Shown here one piece after another: positions 43,238 through 50,695 of a stretch of DNA of 64,000 nucleotides (its first letter is position 1; the number at the start of each line of letters is the position of its first letter). The position numbers were made by a program, and so were the translations under genes. The DNA comes from JAJEAD01 sp965221555 (GTDB lineage Bacteria; Pseudomonadota; Gammaproteobacteria; HK1). The notes below the pieces were generated by a model that was not told the DNA's origin, did not search any database, and saw nothing but the letters and a program-made list of their open reading frames with translations. The stretch spans positions 2,914,001 to 2,978,000 of the forward strand of contig OZ244895.1 of assembly GCA_965221555.1 (NCBI GenBank), in the 5' to 3' direction.

Positions 43238-43969
43238 TCAGGCCGCGCTCTCGAAGTAGGCGGCGCGCACTCTGGGGTCGTCGACGATCTCGTCCATGAA
43301 GCCGCGCGCGATGACCTCGCCCGCGTCCATGACGATCACGCGGTCCGCGATCGTGTCCAGCAGCTCCATGCGGTGCTCGACGATGATCACCGCGATGTTC
43401 ATCTCCTTGGAAAGCATCCGGAGGATCTCGTCGATCTCGTCGACCTCGGAGTTGATGAGCCCCGCCGCGGGCTCGTCCATGAGGAGAATGTCCGGATCCC
43501 GCATGAGCACGGAGGCGAGCAGGAGCTTGCGCCGGTTGAAGGTCTCCAGTTGCGAGTTCGGTACTTCTTCATCGACCACGAAGTCGACGAGATCCGCCGC
43601 GTACTCGGCATCGAAACGGGTGAGATAGGGCCGGTAGGCCTGCCGGACCGCCTTGAAGGTCTGGCCCACCGTCAGATCCTCGGGCACCAGCGGCGTCTGA
43701 TAGGTCCTGCCCACCCCGAGGCGTGCCCGCTGGTAGAGGGGTAAAGCGGTGATGTCCCGGCCCTTGAACCGGACCTCGCCGGTCTTCGGCGCGTAGCGTC
43801 CCGAGAATATCTCGATGAGACTGGTCTTGCCGGCGCCGTTCGGACCGATGATCCCCAGGACCTCGCCGGCGCCGACCTCCAGATCGATGTTTCTCAGGAT
43901 CTCCCGGCCGCCCAGATCGAGCGAGAGGTCTCGGCAGGAAAAGAGCGGGGCAGAGCCGCGTTCGTCCAT
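43238..43969 (-). CDS. livG: ABC transporter ATP-binding protein LivG with degenerate signature motif
   Basis: This is a 243-residue ABC ATPase. Walker A 'GIIGPNGAGKTSLIEIFSG', Walker B 'PDILLMDEPAAGL' and H-loop 'IAVIIVEHRMELLD' are intact. Where LivG should read L-S-x-G-Q-Q-R, this protein has 'SQLETFNRRKLLLASVLM': the Gly-Gly-Gln core is absent. The protein is otherwise full length and the frame is clean, so this is not an indel. One of the two composite ATP sites (LivF Walker A with LivG signature) would be poor in hydrolysis, as in ABC proteins with one degenerate site. It lies 24 bases after livK. Confidence 0.88.
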   Translation of the reverse strand: MDERGSAPLFSCRDLSLDLGGREILRNIDLEVGAGEVLGIIGPNGAGKTSLIEIFSGRYAPKTGEVRFKGRDITALPLYQRARLGVGRTYQTPLVPEDLTVGQTFKAVRQAYRPYLTRFDAEYAADLVDFVVDEEVPNSQLETFNRRKLLLASVLMRDPDILLMDEPAAGLINSEVDEIDEILRMLSKEMNIAVIIVEHRMELLDTIADRVIVMDAGEVIARGFMDEIVDDPRVRAAYFESAA

Positions 43970-43993
43970 GGCTGCCCCGCCCCCTGCGTCGAC

Positions 43994-45328
43994 TCAGCTC
44001 CACCAGGGCGACGGGCGAAGCTTCGACTCGCTGATCGCGTCGGGCCAGATGATCTTGTGCTGCACGTCCTGAACCTGCACGTAGAGCTGACTCATGCCGG
44101 TTTCGTGCGAGTCCGACTGGTTGCCGAAACCGTTGTCCGGGTAGTGCAGGGCTTCCTGATATTCGTTGTTCATGTCCATCATGCCGCACACGCCCCGGAA
44201 GGGATTCTCCCGGATCCAGTCGACGTTCTTCTTGAAGTCCTCGGGAGTCGTGTCGAGCGCTCCGGTCGCATTCCAGGACGCCTCCAGATACTTGACGATG
44301 TCGTACCCGTTTCCGGTGTACACCAGACCCATGGTGTTTCTCTCGTAGGTGCCGAACTCGGGGAAGCGATCCAGGTACTTCTTCCTGAAGTTCTGGCCGA
44401 TCTCATCGCCGTAGATCCCGAGCACGGTGCTCCAGCAGAATCCCTCGGTCGCGCGTCCGCCGAGCTCCAGGAACTCCGGCTGCGACGGGCCGTACTGGAG
44501 GTAGACCAGGGAGTCGCTCACCGGGTCGGCCACGAACTGCTTGCAGAACGCGGCGTATTCCGCGGCGACCCAGTGATCGATCATGATCGCGCCCGCGTCC
44601 ACTTCCTTCAGTCTGCGGATCACCGGACTCCAGTCGTTGACGGGATACTGGATGTCGGTCACCTCGGCCAGCTCGAAGCTGGATCTCGGGATCGCCTCCC
44701 GCGCCGCCCGGAGAATGGTCTGGTTGTAGCCGACCTGCTCGGCCACGATGTGGATCTTCCGGTTCTTGGGCTTCCAGCCCTGGACTCTTTCCATCTCCTC
44801 CAGCCAGAGCGGATAGGTCCATCCGTAGTTGACTTCCGACGGATCCGTCTGCAGCACGTGGCTGTACTTCTCGGGGTCGGCCTTGATGGCTTCGGTCGCG
44901 TTGCGCTGGGTGTTGCCCTGCAGATACGGACACTTGTACTTGGCGGACTCGTCCATCGCGGGAATCGGCGCGAAGACGAACGCGTTCGATATGGCGTGGA
45001 CCTTCTTGTCGATACACGCCGCTATCGTCTGCCGGCAGCTCTCGGGGGAGAGCTTGTCCACGTCGGGGACGAAGAGCTCGATCTCCCGGCCCATGATGCC
45101 GCCCGCGGCGTTGATCTCTTCCTGCGCGAGAATGGTGCCGTTCAGGTGGTCGGTATCGTCGGCAACGCCGTAGGGGGTCGACAACGACGACGGAACCCCG
45201 AGGAGGATCGTGTCCGAGGCGTGCACCCGTCTGACCCAGGGTGCGGGAAGTGACGAGGCGGCGAGGGCGGCGCCGCCCGCGGCAATGGTCTTGATGGCCT
45301 GTCGCCGGGCAATCTTCTTCCTGGGCAT
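43994..45328 (-). CDS. livK: Periplasmic binding protein of a Liv/amide-type ABC importer, Tat-like signal
   Basis: This is a 444-residue type I periplasmic binding protein (LivK/AmiC/FmdD-like). The N-terminus 'MPRKKIARRQAIKTIAAGG' has a twin-Arg followed by a hydrophobic Ala-rich stretch and 'LPAPWVRRVHAS', consistent with Tat export. The fold is marked by 'LLGVPSSLSTPYGVADDTDHLNG', 'EINAAGGIMGREIELFVPD' and 'PVNDWSPVIRRLKEVDAGAIM'. Length and the 'GNTQRNATEAIKADPEKY' region resemble amide/urea-type binders rather than leucine binders. ATG 45328 has GAGGAGGAAC upstream, decisive over longer ORFs. It heads the operon, and a hairpin in its leader may regulate it. Confidence 0.9.
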   Translation of the reverse strand: MPRKKIARRQAIKTIAAGGAALAASSLPAPWVRRVHASDTILLGVPSSLSTPYGVADDTDHLNGTILAQEEINAAGGIMGREIELFVPDVDKLSPESCRQTIAACIDKKVHAISNAFVFAPIPAMDESAKYKCPYLQGNTQRNATEAIKADPEKYSHVLQTDPSEVNYGWTYPLWLEEMERVQGWKPKNRKIHIVAEQVGYNQTILRAAREAIPRSSFELAEVTDIQYPVNDWSPVIRRLKEVDAGAIMIDHWVAAEYAAFCKQFVADPVSDSLVYLQYGPSQPEFLELGGRATEGFCWSTVLGIYGDEIGQNFRKKYLDRFPEFGTYERNTMGLVYTGNGYDIVKYLEASWNATGALDTTPEDFKKNVDWIRENPFRGVCGMMDMNNEYQEALHYPDNGFGNQSDSHETGMSQLYVQVQDVQHKIIWPDAISESKLRPSPWWS

Positions 45329-45447
45329 GATCGTGTTCCTCCTCGAATATGAATAGCCTTGCTCCCGCCGCCATACTTCCCCGACGCACCGCTTGGCCTT
45401 CTTCCTGCGAACCGGGCTCGTGAACCGGGAAATCGTGGCGGCTGGCG

Positions 45448-45474
45448 CCGTGCCGCGGGCCACCCGGCACGGCG
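45448..45474 (-). promoter_or_regulatory. Strong hairpin in the leader of the livK operon
   Basis: GCCGTGCCG (45448-45456) and CGGCACGGC (45466-45474) form a perfect 9-bp stem with a nine-base loop. It starts 119 bases before the livK ATG on the minus strand. No T-run follows, so it is not a standard terminator. It may be a regulator site or a structured leader. No riboswitch class is recognised. Confidence 0.4.
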
Positions 45475-45479
45475 ACACA

Positions 45480-45638
45480 TTAGGTCAGCTTCCCCGGAAC
45501 CCGTCAACATCGGCCCGGGGGACGACCGGAGAGCCTGGAGTAAGACGCGAAGACATGCGAAGCGCCTCGAGGAAGTACGGCCCACGACCACGAGCATATG
45601 GCGTTTGCGAGTTGAGAAATCGGTGAAACATGCGGCTG
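45480..45638 (+). mobile_element. Degenerate MITE copy between the liv operon and the EamA gene
   Basis: The right two thirds match the short family: AAGTACGGCCCACGACCACG, AGCATATGGCGTTTGCGAGT and the end GAAATCGGTGAAACATGCGG. The left end is not recognisable. With the livK leader it accounts for the 366-base divergent gap. Confidence 0.6.
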
Positions 45639-45694
45639 AATGACGATGAGAGCCCGCGCCCCGACCCGGGCCGCATCGCCCGAACGAGGCGCGG

Positions 45695-46591
45695 ATGAGC
45701 GGCAGCCGCCCGGCAAGTCCGGCCCTTCCCCACTCCCTGACGGCCGCAGTCGCGCTGTACCTCGCGACGATGGCGCTCTTCGTCGCGATGGACTCCATCG
45801 CGAAACATCTGCTCGCGGCGCACTCCATCGTATTCATCGCCTGGGTTCGCTTCCTCGTGCATTTCCTGGTGCTCGCGGCGATCCTGCCGGCGCCGCGCCG
45901 GGAACGGCTGCGCACCCGGCATCTGCGGCTGTTGGCGGTCCGCTCCATCGCGTGGATGAGCATCACTTTCCTGTTCTACGCCGGCCTGCGCCACGTGCCG
46001 CTCGCCGAATCGATCATGCTCGTGAGCACCGCGCCCTTCATGATCGCCCTCCTCGCCGGCCCCACCCTCGGCGAGCGCATCAGGCCGATGACCTGGGCGG
46101 CGATCCTGCTCGCCTTCGCCGGGGTGGTTGTGGTGCTGCGTCCGGGGCTCGGGGCGCTGCACTGGGGAGCGATCCTTCCGCTGCTCGCCGCCGCGGCCTT
46201 CTCCGTGGCCCAGATCGTCACCAAGCGCCTGAGCACCGAGGAGGACCACTGGACCATCCTCATCTACGGCGCGGGCATCGCCGCGCTGGTGCTGACCCCC
46301 TTCGGCGTTGCGGCGTGGCCGGGCACCGCCCTCACCAACTGGCTCTTGTTGGCTCTCATGGGGCTCATCGCCGCAACCGGGGACATCGCGATTCTCGCGG
46401 CGCTGCGCCGCGCACCCGCCTCGACGCTTGCTCCCTACCAGTACTCGCAGATCCTGTGGGCGATCATCGCGGGCGCTCTGGTGTTCGGCGAGACTCCGGA
46501 CGTGTTCGCCGTCGCCGGCGCCACGATCATCGTCGCCGCTGGCCTGGTCCTGTGGAAGGAGGGCTCCCAAGCACAACGACGCCGCGAATAG
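45695..46591 (+). CDS. EamA/DMT-family transporter
   Basis: This is a 298-residue inner-membrane transporter of the drug/metabolite type, with two EamA repeats (about residues 15-145 and 155-290) and ten hydrophobic helices. The first repeat has 'YLATMALFVAMDSIAKHLLA' and ends 'LAFAGVVVVLRPG'; the second ends 'AGATIIVAAGLVLWKEG'. 'LAPYQYSQILWAIIAGALVFGE' is the conserved penultimate helix. Such proteins export metabolites or amino acids. It is divergent from the amide operon across a degenerate MITE. The substrate is unknown. Confidence 0.87.
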   Translation: MSGSRPASPALPHSLTAAVALYLATMALFVAMDSIAKHLLAAHSIVFIAWVRFLVHFLVLAAILPAPRRERLRTRHLRLLAVRSIAWMSITFLFYAGLRHVPLAESIMLVSTAPFMIALLAGPTLGERIRPMTWAAILLAFAGVVVVLRPGLGALHWGAILPLLAAAAFSVAQIVTKRLSTEEDHWTILIYGAGIAALVLTPFGVAAWPGTALTNWLLLALMGLIAATGDIAILAALRRAPASTLAPYQYSQILWAIIAGALVFGETPDVFAVAGATIIVAAGLVLWKEGSQAQRRRE

Positions 46592-46787
46592 GTGAATGCG
46601 CCACGCCACCTGCGCGATCGGAAAGGGGGACAACACACCCCGCGGTGAACGCGCCTGCGCCGGGCGTCCCCACTTCCACGGCCACGATGCCAGAGTATGA
46701 ACAGCAGCCACCGCCGCGGGGGTGGCCGCGCGAGGGGCGCATCGCCCGTCGATTTACGTCTCGGGAGTCGGTCCCGCCGGACGCACC

Positions 46788-47581
46788 TCAGTCGATCTTG
46801 ACCTCCACCCGCCCCAGCTTCTCGACTTCGTAGGCCACATGGTCGCCGGCCCCCGGAAACTGGGTCGCGATGATGCTGCCGGTGATCACCACCATGCCGG
46901 CGCGCATGGGAAGGCCGCGCCCGGCCAGATGGTTCGCGATCCAGGCGAGTCCCTCCAAAGGGTGGCCGAGCGCATCGCGCGTATTGCCTTCGCCGCGAAG
47001 CTCGCCGTTCACGCGCAATGCGCCGGCGAGATCGCCAATGCCGCACTCGCGCCACGCGTCGGTGCGCGGTCCCAGCACCACACCGCTGATCATCGCGTTG
47101 TCGGTGATGGACGAGGTCGCATCGATTCCGCGCAGGTTGCAGTTGCGCATGTCGAGCAGCTCGAAGGCGGGCCGCACCGCACACACCGCCGCCGCCATCG
47201 CTTCCCGATCGAAGGGCGCGTCGGCCGGTTGCAGATCCGTCCCCAGCTCCACCGCGATTTCGCATTCGACACCGAGCTGCTGGTGGGCGCCGAACAACAC
47301 CGCGTGCGGCGAGTGATGGACCATGCCGGGCAGGATCGCGCCGAGAAAGGGTTCGGTCAGGCCGACCTGTCCTGGATCGCCTTCGAGGTAGCGGCAATCT
47401 TGTATCCCTCGAGGGACGGCGACTCGGTGCCGACGCGCAGACGATGGAACACCTCCTGCGCGGCGTAGGCCTCGGCGAGGTCCCGCGGCCGGATCGATTC
47501 CGGAATCCTGCGGTGGCCCGATCCGTCGATGTGGGTCTGATGCATGAAGGCCGCCGCCTTCTCGATACGTTCCCGATCCAT
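46788..47581 (-). pseudogene. 2-keto-4-pentenoate hydratase-like gene with a frameshift
   Basis: Two ORFs in different frames make one hydratase (MhpD/fumarylacetoacetase C-terminal fold). The N-terminal part starts at ATG 47581 (AAGGAG seven bases upstream) and runs to a TGA at 47357, with 'RIPESIRPRDLAEAYAAQEV' and 'LEGYKIAATSKAIQD'. The rest, 'VGLTEPFLGAILPGMVHHS' to 'VAYEVEKLGRVEVKID', continues in the next frame to 46788. One lost base near 47370 (expected 'IQDQVGL') would explain it. Joined, they give about 264 residues, normal for the family. It may be a real mutation or a read error. It lies 20 bases after the flavoprotein at 47602 on the same strand. Confidence 0.75.
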
Positions 47582-47601
47582 GCCCTGCTCCTTGTCGTCT
47601 T

Positions 47602-49311
47602 CTATCCCGGCTCCACTCCCGCCATGTGGTGTGCGGCGATGTAGCCGAATGTCATCGCCGGACCGATGGTGATGCCCGCCCCGGGATAGTTGCCTCCCAT
47701 GAAGCTCGCCATGTCGTTGCCGGCGGCGTAGAGCCCCGCAATCGGCTCTCCCGCCTCGTCGAGCACGCGCGCGAAGGCGTCGCTCCGCACGCCCATGAAG
47801 GTGCCGAGGTCTCCGGGAACCACCCGTACCGCGTACCAGGGCGGCGTGCGCAACGGTTCCAGACAAGGGTTCGGCCGGTGCGCGGGATCGCCGTTGAATC
47901 GGTTGTAGACGTTGCCGCCCTTTCCGAACTCGGGATCCTCGCCGCGCTCCGCCCCCCGGTTGAAGCGCTCCACGCTCGCGCGCAAGCCCCCGGGGTCGAT
48001 CCCCGCCTCCGCCGCGAGCGCCTCCACGCTCTCGCCGCGCAGCAGGTAGCCCGAGCGCAGGTGCGGCGCGATGCGTCCTGGCGAGGGAGGTACCGCGCCG
48101 AGTCCGTAGCGACGGATGGCGCGGTGGTCCGCGATCAGATGGACCTCGACCCGCGCCTCGTCCCGGCAGGCCTCGAACATCGCGAGCACGAAGTCATGAT
48201 AGGAATTCGCTTCGTTGACGAAGCGCGCGCCCCGGCGGTCCACCGCGATGACGCCGGGTTTGCCGCGATCGATGAAGTGCGGAAAGGGCTCCGCCGGACC
48301 CTTGGGCCGGGGAACGAGAGAGACCGGGGTCCACGCCGCCGGCTTGCCCGCGTCCGCGGAGAACGCGGCGCCCGCCTCGCGCGCGATGCGGATGCCGTCC
48401 CCGCGGTTGTCCTCGGGGGGAAGGGAGTGGTGGTTCTTGCCGTCGCGGACGTGAGGATAGTAGCGCTCCTTGAGCGCCTCGTTCGCGGGGAACCCGCCAC
48501 AGGCGAGCACCACCCCGCGCGCCGCCTGCACCTCCACCGGCTTGCCGCCGCGGTCGAGCACCGCGCCGCACACCCGCCCGTCCTCGCGCAGCAGCCTCGT
48601 CGCCGGCGAGGACAGGAGCATCGGCACGCCACGTTCCTTCAGGGTGAGGGCGAGGCGTGCGACGAGTGCGTTGCCGTTCGCGATGCGCGTCCCCCGGGAG
48701 TGCCCGACCCGGTCGACGAGATGGCGCAGGAAGAGCCGTCCGACGTAGAGCGCGGACCGCAGCGAACGGGTCATGCGCAGGAAGTGGGGCACGTCCTCGC
48801 GCGCAATGCTCATGCCGCCCATGATCATCGTCGTTTCGAGGGGGCGGCGCAGTGTCGCGAACTCCGGGCCGAGCCGGCGGCCGTCGAAGTGGTCCACCCA
48901 CAGAGAACGCCCGCCCGGCATCGCGTCACCGACTTCCGGGTGGTAGTCCGGCCAGGGCGCGGCGAGCGCGTACGAAACGTGGCTGTGCGCCTCGAGGAAG
49001 TCGAGCATTCGCGGGCCATGTTCGATGAAGGCCTCCGCGAGGTCGCGGTCGAGACGGTTGCCCACCTCGTTGCGAAGATAGGCGAGCGCGGAATCCGGCG
49101 AGTCCAAAACGCCCGCGCGCTTCGCATGCGAGCTGCACGGGATCCATATGACCCCTGCCGATATCGCGGTCGTGCCACCGAACACCGGCGCCTTCTCCGC
49201 CACGATGACATCGAGCCCGAGATGCGCGGCGCACACCGCCGCACTCAAGCCCCCGGCCCCGGAGCCAATGACCAGCACGTCGCAGTGCCGGGGTGTGGTG
49301 TCGGAGGCCAT
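47602..49311 (-). CDS. FAD-dependent oxidoreductase of the fumarate reductase/3-ketosteroid dehydrogenase type
   Basis: This is a 569-residue flavoprotein. The FAD motif is 'CDVLVIGSGAGGLSAAVCAAHLGLDVIVAEKA', followed by 'FGGTTAISAGVIWIP' (T-T-A-x-S-x-G as in fumarate reductase-like and 3-ketosteroid-1-dehydrogenase enzymes). 'ARGVVLACGGFPANEALK' and the C-terminal 'GLYAAGNDMASFMGGNYPGAGITIGPAMTFG' complete the FAD fold. ATG 49311 is chosen because it directly precedes the FAD motif. It is likely in one operon with the frameshifted hydratase and the SDR at 49557 as a ring-degradation group; that is inference. No ribosome site of note. Confidence 0.85.
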   Translation of the reverse strand: MASDTTPRHCDVLVIGSGAGGLSAAVCAAHLGLDVIVAEKAPVFGGTTAISAGVIWIPCSSHAKRAGVLDSPDSALAYLRNEVGNRLDRDLAEAFIEHGPRMLDFLEAHSHVSYALAAPWPDYHPEVGDAMPGGRSLWVDHFDGRRLGPEFATLRRPLETTMIMGGMSIAREDVPHFLRMTRSLRSALYVGRLFLRHLVDRVGHSRGTRIANGNALVARLALTLKERGVPMLLSSPATRLLREDGRVCGAVLDRGGKPVEVQAARGVVLACGGFPANEALKERYYPHVRDGKNHHSLPPEDNRGDGIRIAREAGAAFSADAGKPAAWTPVSLVPRPKGPAEPFPHFIDRGKPGVIAVDRRGARFVNEANSYHDFVLAMFEACRDEARVEVHLIADHRAIRRYGLGAVPPSPGRIAPHLRSGYLLRGESVEALAAEAGIDPGGLRASVERFNRGAERGEDPEFGKGGNVYNRFNGDPAHRPNPCLEPLRTPPWYAVRVVPGDLGTFMGVRSDAFARVLDEAGEPIAGLYAAGNDMASFMGGNYPGAGITIGPAMTFGYIAAHHMAGVEPG

Positions 49312-49556
49312 GGACCGGCAGGGTATCACCCCGGGGGCCGCGGCATCATGGCGACTGTGGCGGGAGGCTGCGCTGATGCAATCAGGGTCAAGGTCGTTCG
49401 CGAGTCGGGAAGCGCAGGCGTACCTGAACCGTACGGCGAGCACCTTGTCCGCGTTCAGCGTAGGCCATTCCGGCGAATTCGCATCCGCAGCCGTGAGTCG
49501 GAAAAGCGGTCGACCGGACATCCGATGCGTTCGAGGCTCTGGGGCGGATTCGCCGC

Positions 49557-50309
49557 TCAACCCGCCAGCCACCCGCCATCCACGTACAGCGTGGTTCCGG
49601 TGATGTAGCTGGCCTCGTCGGAGGCGAGAAAGAGCGCCGCGTTGGCGACGTCCCGAGGCTGCCCTACCCGGCCGAGCGGCACCTTCGAGAGCAGCATCGC
49701 GCGCCGCTCCGGGTCCGAGAGAGAAGCTTCGGTCATCCGGGTCTCGATCACCCCGGGGCCGATCGCGTTGACGCGGATGCGGTGGGGGGCGAGATCCAGC
49801 GCCATCGCCTTCGTCAGCATGATGAGGCCGCCCTTCGACGCGGTGTAGTGCGCCTGCCCGGCAAGGGCGATCTTCGCGTTGATGGAGGCGATGTTCACGA
49901 TCGCGCCCGGCGTGCGCGCGTCGACCATTGCGCGTGCCGCGATCTGCGCGCACAGAAAGGCGCCCTTGAGGTTGGTGTCGATGACCCGGTCCCACTCCCT
50001 CTCCTCGAGGTCGAGCACCGGGACGAGGGTCTCGACGCCGGCGTTGTTGACGAGGATGTCGACTCCCCCGAAGCGCTCCCGTGCCGCCTTGACCATCGCC
50101 ACGCCCTGCTCGCGCCGGCCGACGTCGGCGCATACCGCAATCGCCTCTCCACCCGCATCCTCAACCAGATGCGCGGTCGTCTCCGCGGACTCCATGTCCA
50201 GGTCGGCGGCCACGATGCGGGCGCCCTCTTCCGCAAAGCGCAACGCAATGCCGCGCCCGTTTCCGGATCCGGCTCCGGTCACGACGGCAACACGGTCCTT
50301 CAATCGCAC
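49557..50309 (-). CDS. Short-chain dehydrogenase/reductase (SDR)
   Basis: This 250-residue NAD(P)-dependent SDR of the classical type has the cofactor motif 'VAVVTGAGSGNGRGIALRFAEEG', Asp in 'IVAADLDMESAE' (NAD preference), 'NNAGVETL', catalytic Ser in 'IVNIASINAKIA' and Tyr-x3-Lys in 'AHYTASKGGLIMLTKAMALDL'. The C-terminus 'YITGTTLYVDGGWLAG' is standard. A GTG at 50309 gives the canonical N-terminus ('VRLKDRVAVVTGAG') with AGGAG upstream; the open frame to 50357 is not needed. It is the first gene of the minus-strand group with the flavoprotein. The alcohol or ketone substrate is unknown. Confidence 0.9.
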   Translation of the reverse strand: MRLKDRVAVVTGAGSGNGRGIALRFAEEGARIVAADLDMESAETTAHLVEDAGGEAIAVCADVGRREQGVAMVKAARERFGGVDILVNNAGVETLVPVLDLEEREWDRVIDTNLKGAFLCAQIAARAMVDARTPGAIVNIASINAKIALAGQAHYTASKGGLIMLTKAMALDLAPHRIRVNAIGPGVIETRMTEASLSDPERRAMLLSKVPLGRVGQPRDVANAALFLASDEASYITGTTLYVDGGWLAG

Positions 50310-50408
50310 AACGGCAAAGCTCCTGTTCCCGGCGGGGCAGCGATTATCCAACACCAAACGAAAACGCAGGCCCGAGTGAAGGTGGCGACTTTCCAGTAGT
50401 TTCCGGCG

Positions 50409-50476
50409 TACAATAGCGCCGTTTCCTCCACGGGCCGAGGCGAGACGCCTTGGGGCCCGGCAGGACCAGCCCCAAG
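50409..50476 (+). promoter_or_regulatory. Possible promoter and hairpin in the recQ leader
   Basis: TACAAT at 50409-50414 resembles a -10 box, with no good -35. A perfect 8-bp inverted repeat CTTGGGGC/GCCCCAAG (50449-50456, 50469-50476) with a 12-base loop follows. The leader to the recQ ATG at 50696 is about 280 bases and contains a second possible hairpin near 50571-50610 (CGGAG/CTCCG inside ACGAAG/CTTCGT). No known RNA family was recognised. Confidence 0.35.
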
Positions 50477-50695
50477 AACAACAGGGCCGCCACAGGATTC
50501 AGAGGCGTGCGCCCGCATCACGGGCCTCGCGCAGAGGCTGCGAGGCGGGAAGGCTCGGGCGGCCGAGTACACGAAGCAAACGGGCACGGAGTGGCTCCGC
50601 CCCTTCGTTCTCGTCGAGTCGGCGCCGCGAGGGTCGGCGGAAAACCATCCGGAACCCGGCACGCGAGCGTTGCCGGTCCAGTCAAGGAATATCGC

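Noticed and set aside
46592..46787. Small ORFs after the EamA gene
   Set aside because: Only chance frames without ribosome sites; no feature is seen in this gap.
49312..49556. Regulatory or coding content between the flavoprotein and SDR genes
   Set aside because: No convincing ORF, hairpin or repeat was found.
47626..49608. 660-codon plus-strand ORF opposite the flavoprotein
   Set aside because: Antisense frame only; the minus strand carries the FAD motifs.
50421..50560. 6S RNA or signal-recognition-particle RNA
   Set aside because: The stretch is structured, but none of the conserved sequence blocks of these RNAs could be matched by eye.
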